Source: Halobacteriales archaeon
Lineage (GTDB): Archaea > Thermoplasmatota > SW-10-69-26 > JACQPN01 > JAIVGT01
Length of the DNA: 6,581 nucleotides
Assembly (NCBI GenBank): GCA_020201485.1
Contig: JAIVGT010000244.1
Span: 1 to 6,581, forward strand
Direction of reading: 5' to 3'
This document shows positions 1 through 4,825 of the stretch, piece after piece (position 1 is the stretch's first letter; the number at the start of each line of letters is the position of its first letter). Made by a program: the position numbers and the translations under genes. The notes beneath the pieces were generated by a model that was not told the origin of the DNA, did not search any database, and saw only the letters and a list, made by a program, of their open reading frames with translations.

Positions 1-189
1 CCCGAGACGCAAGCCGCGGCCGTGTCGAAGGGCCAGCCGCTGCGCGCGCAGGTCGACCACTTCGTGCAGTGCGTCGGGACCGGCCAGCGGCCGCGGACGG
101 GCGCGGAGGAGGGCCTGCGCATGGTCGGCATCCTCGAAGCGCTGCAGCGCGCCCTGAAGCAGGGGACGCAGGAGAAGGTGAGCGTGTGA
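1..189 (+). CDS. Gfo/Idh/MocA-family oxidoreductase, C-terminal end (partial; WbpB/WlbA-like by context)
   Basis: This is the last 62 codons of a gene that begins before the window, reading in frame from base 1 to TGA at 187-189. The visible peptide includes PLRAQVDHFVQCV, GTGQRPRTGAEEGLRMV and a closing helix ILEALQRALKQG. This is the usual C-terminus of Gfo/Idh/MocA NAD(P)-dependent sugar dehydrogenases, where a helix with E(Q)IxHFxxCI is followed by a P-x-TG-x-E-A/G segment. The Rossmann domain and catalytic Lys/His are outside the window, so the substrate cannot be read directly. The stop overlaps the next start (GTGA), so the gene is translationally coupled to the acetyltransferase. With the aminotransferase that follows, the best inference is a UDP-GlcNAcA 3-dehydrogenase of the WbpB/WlbA type, acting in the cytoplasm. 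Family call is fairly sure; exact substrate is inference from context. Confidence 0.8.
   Translation, partial: PETQAAAVSKGQPLRAQVDHFVQCVGTGQRPRTGAEEGLRMVGILEALQRALKQGTQEKVSV
174..181 (+). promoter_or_regulatory. Shine-Dalgarno element for the acetyltransferase
   Basis: GAAGGTGA differs at one base from GGAGGTGA, the complement of the archaeal 16S rRNA 3' end. Its GAAGG core ends seven bases before the GTG start at 186. It lies inside the end of the oxidoreductase gene. It decides the start: the long in-frame extension upstream of 186 is only the shadow of the oxidoreductase frame. Confidence 0.6.
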
Positions 190-866
190 CGAAGCACCCG
201 ACCGGTCCCGAGTTCGTCCGCGGCACGGCGGGCTTCCCGGAGAGCCCGCTCCCGAGCTGGGTGCACCTCGGCCCGGGGGCGAAGCTGGACGCGGGCGTCA
301 TCCTCGGCTACGAGCCGAGCCGCACCGTGCCCGTCCTCGACCTGCACATCGGCGAGCGGGCGCGCATCCGCAGCGGCACGGTCATCTACGCCGGCAGCCG
401 CATCGGAGCAGGGCTGGAGACCGGGCACAACGTCGTGCTCCGCGAGCAGTGCAGCATCGGCGACGATTTCCGGGCCTGGAACGGCAGCGTCATCGACTAC
501 GGCTGCACCATCGGCAACGGGGTCAAGGTGCACAGCAACTGCTTCGTGAGCCAGGGCACGGTCCTGGAGGACGCGAGCTTCCTCGCCCCGGGCGTCGTGC
601 TCGCGAACGACCTGCATCCGGGGAGCGCGAAGAGCAAGGAGCTCATGCGCGGGCCGCGCATCGGCAAGGGCGCGCAGCTCGGCTGCAACGCCACGGTCCT
701 GCCCTACGTGCGCGTCGGCGCGGGCAGCGTCGTGGGCGCGGGCGCGGTCGTGGTCGAGGACCTGCCCGATGGCGTGGTGGCCGTGGGCAACCCGGCGCGC
801 GTCATCAAGCGCGTGGCCGAGCTGCAGGACCGCGACGTCGAGGAGCGCGCGAAGGGTGGGCCATGA
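186..866 (+). CDS. Hexapeptide-repeat (left-handed beta-helix) N-acetyltransferase, WbpD-like
   Basis: This 226-residue protein is predicted to transfer an acetyl group from acetyl-CoA to an amino group on a nucleotide sugar in the cytoplasm. By context the substrate would be the 3-amino group made by the next gene's product. Hexapeptide repeats ([IVL]-G-x4) run from about residue 27 to 190. They include VHLGPGAKLDAGVIL, VIYAGSRIGAGLETGHNVV, SVIDYGCTIGNGVKVHSN, FLAPGVVLANDLHPG, PRIGKGAQLGCNATVLP and VRVGAGSVVGAGAVVVED, and the family's closing GNPARVIKR (201-209). TGHNVVLRE and ANDLHPG are typical of the WbpD/WlbB and related 3-amino-sugar acetyltransferase group; His144 sits in the latter loop. 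I chose GTG 186 because it overlaps the upstream stop as GTGA, has a Shine-Dalgarno element, and the extension upstream is Arg/Gly-rich and unlike the family. The stop overlaps the next gene as ATGA. The related FdtC-type (dTDP-sugar) acetyltransferases are the main alternative. Confidence 0.88.
   Translation: MTKHPTGPEFVRGTAGFPESPLPSWVHLGPGAKLDAGVILGYEPSRTVPVLDLHIGERARIRSGTVIYAGSRIGAGLETGHNVVLREQCSIGDDFRAWNGSVIDYGCTIGNGVKVHSNCFVSQGTVLEDASFLAPGVVLANDLHPGSAKSKELMRGPRIGKGAQLGCNATVLPYVRVGAGSVVGAGAVVVEDLPDGVVAVGNPARVIKRVAELQDRDVEERAKGGP
851..855 (+). promoter_or_regulatory. Shine-Dalgarno element for the aminotransferase
   Basis: GAAGG, one base off GGAGG, ends seven bases before ATG 863. The core and spacing are the same as at the acetyltransferase start, which supports translation re-initiation within this operon. 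Confidence 0.5.
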
Positions 867-1963
867 TCCCGCTCGTGGACCTGAAGCGGGAGTACGCCGA
901 GGTCGGACCCGCTTGCTTGGAGGCGGCCCGGCGCGTGGCGGAGCAGGGCGCGTTCATCCTGGGCGCGGAGTTGGAGCGCTTCGAGCGCAACTTCGCCGAG
1001 TACTGCGAGGCGCAGCACGCTATCGGCGTCGGCAACGGGGGCGACGCGCTCTACCTCGCGCTGCGCGCGCTCGGCGTCGGGCCGGGAGACGAGGTCGTCA
1101 CGCCCGCGTGGACCTTCGTCGCCACCCTCGACGGCATCACGCGCTGCGGGGCCAAGCCGGTCCTCGTGGACAACGCCCCCGGCAGCTTCTGGCCGGCGAG
1201 CGAGGCCTACGAGCGCGCCCTCACGCCCCGCACGCGCGCCTTCCTGCCCGTGCACCTGTACGGCCAGCCGGTGGACCTCGCCCCGCTCCGCGAGCTGTGC
1301 GACCGGAAGGGCATCGCCCTCGTCGAGGACGCCGCCCAGGCGCACGGCGCGCCCTACCGGGGCAAGACGGTGGGAAGCTGGGGCGACGCGGCCTGCTTCA
1401 GCTTCTACCCGGCGAAGAACCTCGGCGCCTGGGGCGACGGCGGGGCCATCACGACGAACCGCGCCGAGCTCGCGGAGAGGCTGCGCGTGCTGCGCAACTA
1501 CGGCTCGCCGCAGAAGTACGTGCACCTCGAGGTCGGGCTGAACAGCCGGCTCGACCCGCTGCAGGCCGCGGTGCTCAACGTGAAGCTGGAGCACCTCGAC
1601 CGCTGGAACCAGCTCCGGCGCGGGCACGCCGCGCTCTACCGCGAGCTGCTGCAAGCCTTGCCCGGGCTGACCGTGCCGAAGGAGCAGCCCTGGGGCGGGC
1701 ACGTGTACCACGTCTTCCCGGTGCGGCACACGGAGCGCGACGCGCTGCAGCAGCACCTGCACGCGCAGGGCGTGGGGACGGTCATCCACTATCCCAGCCC
1801 GGCGCATCTCCTGCCGGCGTACAAGCACCTCGGCCATGGCCCGGGCGCGTTCCCGGAGGCGGAGCGGTGCGCGAAGGAGGTGCTGAGCCTGCCGATGTTC
1901 CCGCAGCTCACGCGGGACGATGTGGAGCAGGTCGCGACCGCGGTGCGCGGCTTCAGCGCTTGA
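863..1963 (+). CDS. DegT/DnrJ/EryC1/StrS PLP-dependent sugar aminotransferase, WbpE-like
   Basis: This is a complete 366-residue enzyme of normal family length. It is predicted to transfer an amino group, usually from glutamate, to a 3-keto nucleotide sugar with PLP as cofactor. Visible motifs are the N-terminal IPLVDLKREY; GVGNGGDALYLALRAL (55-70), which binds the PLP phosphate; DEVVTPAWTFVATLDGI (76-92); VEDAAQAHGA (154-163), whose Asp contacts the pyridine nitrogen; and FYPAKNLGAWGDGGA (181-195), in which Lys185 is the Schiff-base lysine. LNSRLDPLQAAVL (226-238) and VIHYPSPAHLLPAY (307-320) are also family signatures. The ATG at 863 overlaps the acetyltransferase stop as ATGA, and the protein begins exactly where family members do. 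With the oxidoreductase and acetyltransferase it completes the oxidise, aminate and acetylate sequence of the UDP-GlcNAc3NAcA pathway. Family is near certain; the substrate is inferred from the trio. Its last 11 bases overlap the end of the convergent small gene. Confidence 0.93.
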   Translation: MIPLVDLKREYAEVGPACLEAARRVAEQGAFILGAELERFERNFAEYCEAQHAIGVGNGGDALYLALRALGVGPGDEVVTPAWTFVATLDGITRCGAKPVLVDNAPGSFWPASEAYERALTPRTRAFLPVHLYGQPVDLAPLRELCDRKGIALVEDAAQAHGAPYRGKTVGSWGDAACFSFYPAKNLGAWGDGGAITTNRAELAERLRVLRNYGSPQKYVHLEVGLNSRLDPLQAAVLNVKLEHLDRWNQLRRGHAALYRELLQALPGLTVPKEQPWGGHVYHVFPVRHTERDALQQHLHAQGVGTVIHYPSPAHLLPAYKHLGHGPGAFPEAERCAKEVLSLPMFPQLTRDDVEQVATAVRGFSA

Positions 1964-2081
1964 GGCTCGGGCGCTTCGGGTCGGTGTGCGTCACGGAGGC
2001 CGGCTCCGGCTCGTTCGCCTGCTCGACCGCGTCCTCCAACCGCTCGCGCTCGTCCTCGATGCGCTTCTCGGGGCGGGGCAT
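1953..2081 (-). CDS. Small charged protein, 42 residues, unknown function
   Basis: I do not recognise a family. The predicted product starts MPRPEKRIEDERERLEDAVE and ends THTDPKRPSLKR. Its first half is a highly charged, probably helical or coiled-coil stretch (about residues 6-22). Its second half is Pro-rich and probably extended. It has no signal peptide, membrane segment or Cys. Evidence that it is real: all 42 sense codons end in G or C, matching the codon choice of the neighbouring genes. A GAGG element lies seven bases before the ATG, the same spacing as at other starts here. It occupies the gap after galU, 53 bases past that gene's stop and on the same strand, and it ends with TGA as nearly all genes here do. 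Its 3' end overlaps the convergent aminotransferase gene by 11 bases. High GC raises GC3 in any frame, so the evidence is good but not decisive. Confidence 0.55.
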   Translation of the reverse strand: MPRPEKRIEDERERLEDAVEQANEPEPASVTHTDPKRPSLKR

Positions 2082-2088
2082 GGTCCTT

Positions 2089-2092
2089 CCTC
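2089..2092 (-). promoter_or_regulatory. Possible Shine-Dalgarno element for the 42-residue protein
   Basis: Reading on the minus strand, CGAGGAAGG precedes the ATG at 2081. The GAGG core ends seven bases before the start, the spacing used by the DUF35 and SnoaL-like genes. It supports this start within a longer open frame. Confidence 0.4.
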
Positions 2093-2134
2093 GACCTGCG
2101 GGGCAAGAAGCTGGCGGGCACGAAGCGCGGTGCC

Positions 2135-3040
2135 TCAGCGCAACGGCCTCGGCGGCTTCCTCGCCATGGCCCGCACGAACGGCAGCAGGGCCTTGCGCGT
2201 GTCCGGCCGCATGAGCCCGACCTCGATGTTGGTCTTGAGCCATTCCGTCCGGTCGCCCAGGTCGTAGCGTCGCCCCTTCGTGGCGAGCGCATAGACCTTC
2301 TCTTCCTCGAGCAGCACGCGCAGCGCGTCGGCGAGCTGGTACTCGCCGCTCTTGCCCGGCTTCGTGCGCTCGATGGCGCCGAACAGCGCGGGCATGAACA
2401 CATACCTGCCGAGGATGCCGAGCTTGCTCGGGGCGTCGCGCGGCTTGGGCTTCTCGACGACGTCCGTGATCTCCCATAGCCCGGGGCTCACGCGCTTGCC
2501 CAAAGCGGGAACGCCATACAGGACCGAGCGCGCGGGGGGGATGGGCTCCACGGCGATGACGCTCGCGCCCTGCTGCTGGAACACGCGGGTGAGCTGCCGG
2601 ATGCACGGCTCGTCGCTGAACACCACGTCATCGCCCAGCAGGACGGCAAAGGGCGCGTCCCCGACGTGCGTGCGCGCCTGCAGGATGGCATGGCCGAGAC
2701 CGAGCGGCTCGCGCTGCCGGATGTAGTGCATGTCCGCGAGCTCGGCGATGCGGCGCACCTCGCGCAGCATGTCCTCCTGGCCCTTGGCGCGCAGCATCTC
2801 CTCCAGCTCGAAGGCGCGGTCGAAGTGGTCCTCGATGGCCCGCTTGCCCCGGCCGGTGATGACGAGGATGTCCCGGATGCCCGCCGCCACCGCTTCCTCG
2901 ACGACGTACTGGATGGCCGGCTTGTCCACGATGGGCAGCATCTCCTTCGGCTGACTCTTCGTCGCCGGGAGGAGGCGCGTCGCCATGCCCGCCGCCGGGA
3001 TGACCGCCTTCATCAGGGAGCGCACGGCGCGCCGCGCCAT
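2135..3040 (-). CDS. galU: UTP-glucose-1-phosphate uridylyltransferase (GalU type)
   Basis: This 301-residue cytoplasmic nucleotidyltransferase is predicted to make UDP-glucose and pyrophosphate from UTP and glucose-1-phosphate, feeding surface glycans. The glycine-rich nucleotide loop and GalU signature are clear: AVIPAAGMATRLLPATKSQP (12-31) followed by KEMLPIVDKPAIQYVVEEA (32-50). VLLGDDVVF (133-141) holds the metal-binding Asp region, and DVVEKPKP (193-200), GRYVF (211-215) and SGEYQLADAL (231-240) are GalU hallmarks. Near the end, GRRYDLGDRTEWLKTNIE (256-273) is also typical. The length matches the family. I chose ATG 3040 because GGTGA at 3050-3054 lies before it. A start at 3013 would give the more usual family N-terminus MKAVIPAAG but has no such element, so the first nine residues are uncertain. 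It follows the PGF-CTERM gene by only nine bases, suggesting co-transcription. A related sugar-1-phosphate substrate is possible. Confidence 0.93.
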   Translation of the reverse strand: MARRAVRSLMKAVIPAAGMATRLLPATKSQPKEMLPIVDKPAIQYVVEEAVAAGIRDILVITGRGKRAIEDHFDRAFELEEMLRAKGQEDMLREVRRIAELADMHYIRQREPLGLGHAILQARTHVGDAPFAVLLGDDVVFSDEPCIRQLTRVFQQQGASVIAVEPIPPARSVLYGVPALGKRVSPGLWEITDVVEKPKPRDAPSKLGILGRYVFMPALFGAIERTKPGKSGEYQLADALRVLLEEEKVYALATKGRRYDLGDRTEWLKTNIEVGLMRPDTRKALLPFVRAMARKPPRPLR

Positions 3041-3049
3041 AAGCCCTGC

Positions 3050-3054
3050 TCACC
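3050..3054 (-). promoter_or_regulatory. Possible Shine-Dalgarno element for galU
   Basis: GGTGA on the minus strand lies nine bases before ATG 3040 and contains the TGA stop of the upstream PGF-CTERM gene. The register differs from the other Shine-Dalgarno sites here, so support for this start is moderate. Confidence 0.35.
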
Positions 3055-4186
3055 GGCGGCGCAGCCAGGCCAACGCGACGAGCGCGAGGATGAGGATGGG
3101 CTCGAAGCCCGGCGTGGCGTGGGCCGGGGCGGCCGTGGCGCTCGTCCCGGGTTCGTGGTCCGGCTCGCCGGGCTCCAGCATCCGGCTCGTGCCGGTCACG
3201 GCCAGGACCTCGCCGCTCTGCGCGTCCTGCTCGACGAGGAAGGTGCGCGGCGCGTCGGGGTCGAGGCCGAGCTCGCGGTCCGCCGCCTCCTCGCCCTCCG
3301 CTTCGCGCTCCGCCTCCGTGGCGTTCGGCTCACCCGGCTCACGCGGAGCGTCCTGGGGCGGGACGGTGAAGCGCAGGTCAGCTTCCCATTCGTACACCGT
3401 CCGGTTCTCGCCCGGCACGACCGATGCCACGCTGAAGCGCAGGTCGAGCACGTCCTTGCCGTGCCCCTCCAAGTGCTCGCGCACGCGCCCCTCCGCCTCC
3501 GCGAGCCCGAGGAGCCCGGACCGCGGGCCGTCGAGCCAGGAGGTGAGGCCGAGCTCGACGATGTCCCCCTCGGGCGTGAACAGGACGTGCATGTACCCGA
3601 TGGCCGGCGCGGCATCGCCTCTGCGCTCGGCCAGGATGCACACGCACGACCCCTCGACGATGGGCGCGTCGCCCGGGCCGTCGGCGGTGAGGGCGGAGAA
3701 CACGGGCATCGTCGCATTGCCCGGCGGGCCGACGGTCCACGCCGCGGCGGGCGCAGCGGGCAGGCCGAGGCGCTCCGCGAGCAGCTCCGCGCGCTCGGCG
3801 AACGAGCCGTTCTCCCGCATCTGGCCGACCGGGGCCGCGACGCGCACCGCATCGGCAGCCCCGGGCACCTCGATGCTCGCCGGCAGCGCCGTCAGCGGCA
3901 CGCGCCGGACGCGCCCGTCGCGACCCGCGAGCGGGAGCGCATGCTCGAACACCGCGCCGTCCGCGCCCGTGACGCGCACCGCGAGGCTGCCGTTCGGCAG
4001 GTCGGAGACCGTGGCGTTCGCCGGGCCGAGCACGACATCGCCGGGCGCGAGGCCGAGCCGCTCCGCGACGTCGCGTCCGAGCGCGGCGCCTTGGAGGCCC
4101 GGTGGGGGGAAGAGCGTCGCGTCCTGGGCCGCCGCGACGGGCAGCAGGCAGAGGAGCGTCAAGCCGGCGAGCAGCCCGGGGCGCAT
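3050..4186 (-). CDS. Secreted PGF-CTERM surface protein, probable archaeosortase substrate, PepSY-like features
   Basis: This 378-residue exported protein begins with a Sec signal peptide: MRPG, a Leu-rich core, then VAAA at 17-20, with cleavage likely before Gln21. It ends in a PGF-CTERM tripartite signal: TPGF at 358-361, a hydrophobic stretch PILILALVALAWL (363-375) and a terminal RRR. In known archaea this signal is processed by archaeosortase A and the protein is attached to a membrane lipid outside the cell. Six N-x-S/T sequons (Asn57, 65, 126, 157, 261, 288) point to a glycoprotein. The body is not a family I can name with confidence. GLAEAEGRVREHLEGHGKD with the strands after it, and FLVEQDAQSGEVLAV (316-330), resemble PepSY-type repeats, separated by an acidic low-complexity insert (about 279-312). 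A Cys pair, CVC, sits at 181-183. There is no Shine-Dalgarno before the ATG and a palindrome lies upstream. GalU follows directly. Sorting signal is strong; PepSY similarity is weak. Confidence 0.85.
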   Translation of the reverse strand: MRPGLLAGLTLLCLLPVAAAQDATLFPPPGLQGAALGRDVAERLGLAPGDVVLGPANATVSDLPNGSLAVRVTGADGAVFEHALPLAGRDGRVRRVPLTALPASIEVPGAADAVRVAAPVGQMRENGSFAERAELLAERLGLPAAPAAAWTVGPPGNATMPVFSALTADGPGDAPIVEGSCVCILAERRGDAAPAIGYMHVLFTPEGDIVELGLTSWLDGPRSGLLGLAEAEGRVREHLEGHGKDVLDLRFSVASVVPGENRTVYEWEADLRFTVPPQDAPREPGEPNATEAEREAEGEEAADRELGLDPDAPRTFLVEQDAQSGEVLAVTGTSRMLEPGEPDHEPGTSATAAPAHATPGFEPILILALVALAWLRRR

Positions 4187-4220
4187 GCGCAGGCTGGGCC
4201 GGGACCGGGCTTGAGCGCTC

Positions 4221-4240
4221 CGTGCCTCGCGCGAGGAACG
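4221..4240. repeat. Imperfect 20-base palindrome in the gap before the PGF-CTERM gene
   Basis: The core CCTCGCGCGAGG (4225-4236) is a perfect 12-base palindrome. With CGT/ACG flanks and one mismatched pair it extends to 20 bases. The octamer CGTGCCTC occurs at 4221-4228 and again at 4239-4246, the second copy running into the end of the SnoaL-like gene. The palindrome itself falls in the 58-base gap between that gene and the PGF-CTERM gene. It could be an operator for a dimeric regulator or an RNA hairpin after the SnoaL-like gene, but CG-rich palindromes arise by chance in DNA of this composition. Confidence 0.35.
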
Positions 4241-4244
4241 TGCC

Positions 4245-4637
4245 TCACGCCCAGAACGCGTCGAACGCGTGCTGGTCCTCGTTGTAGAGCCTCGCCTCCG
4301 CGATGCGGCCGTGCTCGACGCGGAGCGCGAGGAGGTACGTCGCGTCGTAGCTTCGCCCCAGGCGCTGCCCGCGGGCCCGCGCCGACACGTAGACGTGGGT
4401 GTCGCTCGCGCCCAGGTCGCGCACCTCGGCGTGGAATGTCCCGTCGCTCAGCTCACTCAGCTTCCCGAAGTAGGCCAGGACGCCATCGGGCCCGCGATGG
4501 ACCCCGGCCAGGCCGCTCCGTCCTGGCACGTGCCATGCGCAATCGGGCGCGAGCAAGGCACGGATCGTCCCTCCGTCGCGCTTCGCGAAGGCCTCGTAGA
4601 GCTTCCGCACGACGGGGAGGTTCGCGGCCGCGCTCAT
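4245..4637 (-). CDS. SnoaL-like / NTF2-fold (ketosteroid isomerase-related) protein
   Basis: This 130-residue protein has the cone-shaped NTF2 fold typical of SnoaL-like polyketide cyclases and ketosteroid isomerase relatives. Family features are the N-terminal helix PVVRKLYEAFAKRD (8-21), LLAPDCAWHVPGRSGLAG (28-45), a helix GVLAYFGKLSELS (52-64), and the closing strand and tail LRVEHGRIAEARLYNEDQ (105-122) then HAFDAFWA. The length is standard. Members include isomerases, cyclases, hydrolases and many proteins of unknown role, so no reaction can be assigned from sequence alone. The ATG overlaps the DUF35 stop as ATGA and has a GGAGG element seven bases upstream, so it is coupled to the DUF35 and thiolase-like genes. 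This suggests a role on the same small hydrophobic or acyl-CoA-linked substrate. The match with WHVPGRS and DQ..FW proteins common in actinobacteria leaves room for horizontal origin, though codon use looks like its neighbours. Confidence 0.85.
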   Translation of the reverse strand: MSAAANLPVVRKLYEAFAKRDGGTIRALLAPDCAWHVPGRSGLAGVHRGPDGVLAYFGKLSELSDGTFHAEVRDLGASDTHVYVSARARGQRLGRSYDATYLLALRVEHGRIAEARLYNEDQHAFDAFWA

Positions 4638-4825
4638 GGCTGGGCCTCCCAGCCCGCGCCGACCTGGGCCAGGCGCACGAGCTGGCCGATACGGGGCTCG
4701 GCCTCGGCGGTCCATGCAGCATAACGCTGCCCCGGCCCGGCCTGCACGAGCACCACGACGCGCCCGGCAACGAAGCCGGCGGGCGGCCGCGCGATGCGCG
4801 TCCAGGTCAGCACCTGCGCGTCCAT
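4634..4825 (-). CDS. Minimal DUF35 OB-fold protein without zinc ribbon
   Basis: This 63-residue protein matches the OB-fold half of DUF35 (acyl-CoA-binding) proteins. VLTWTRIARPPAGF (5-18) is the conserved strand and RPPAGF turn, followed by VVVLVQAG and PRIGQLVRLAQV (44-55). Ordinary DUF35 proteins are about 130 residues, with an N-terminal rubredoxin-like zinc ribbon containing four Cys. Here there is no Cys and nothing before the OB fold. In archaea DUF35 subunits sit between acetoacetyl-CoA thiolase and HMG-CoA synthase, and in actinobacteria they partner the Ltp2 steroid aldolase. The ATG shares its first base with the thiolase stop (TGATG) and has GGAGG seven bases before it, so the two products are probably made together and form a complex. 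The frame continues open upstream through the thiolase gene, but that extension is its Arg/Gly/Ala-rich shadow. Function as a partner subunit is inference from family and position. Confidence 0.8.
   Translation of the reverse strand: MDAQVLTWTRIARPPAGFVAGRVVVLVQAGPGQRYAAWTAEAEPRIGQLVRLAQVGAGWEAQP
4645..4649 (-). promoter_or_regulatory. Shine-Dalgarno element for the SnoaL-like gene
   Basis: A perfect GGAGG on the minus strand, seven bases before ATG 4637, lies inside the end of the DUF35 gene. It fixes the start within a longer open frame. Confidence 0.7.

Noticed and set aside
704..1837. A 377-codon minus-strand frame opposite the aminotransferase.
   Set aside because: It is low-complexity Arg/Val/Leu/Ala-rich translation; the plus strand encodes an unmistakable DegT-family enzyme there.
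1964..2134. Search for a bidirectional terminator or RNA gene between the convergent operons.
   Set aside because: I found no T-rich run, strong hairpin or tRNA-like structure; most of the interval is taken by the 42-residue reading frame.
769..2214. A 481-codon plus-strand frame overlapping the aminotransferase in another frame.
   Set aside because: It is an Arg/Ala/Pro-rich shadow with no domain, running past the true gene end only because stops are rare.
4711..4726. Short inverted repeat GCAGC-ATAAC-GCTGC considered as a regulatory hairpin.
   Set aside because: It lies inside the DUF35 coding region, is only five base pairs long and is expected by chance.
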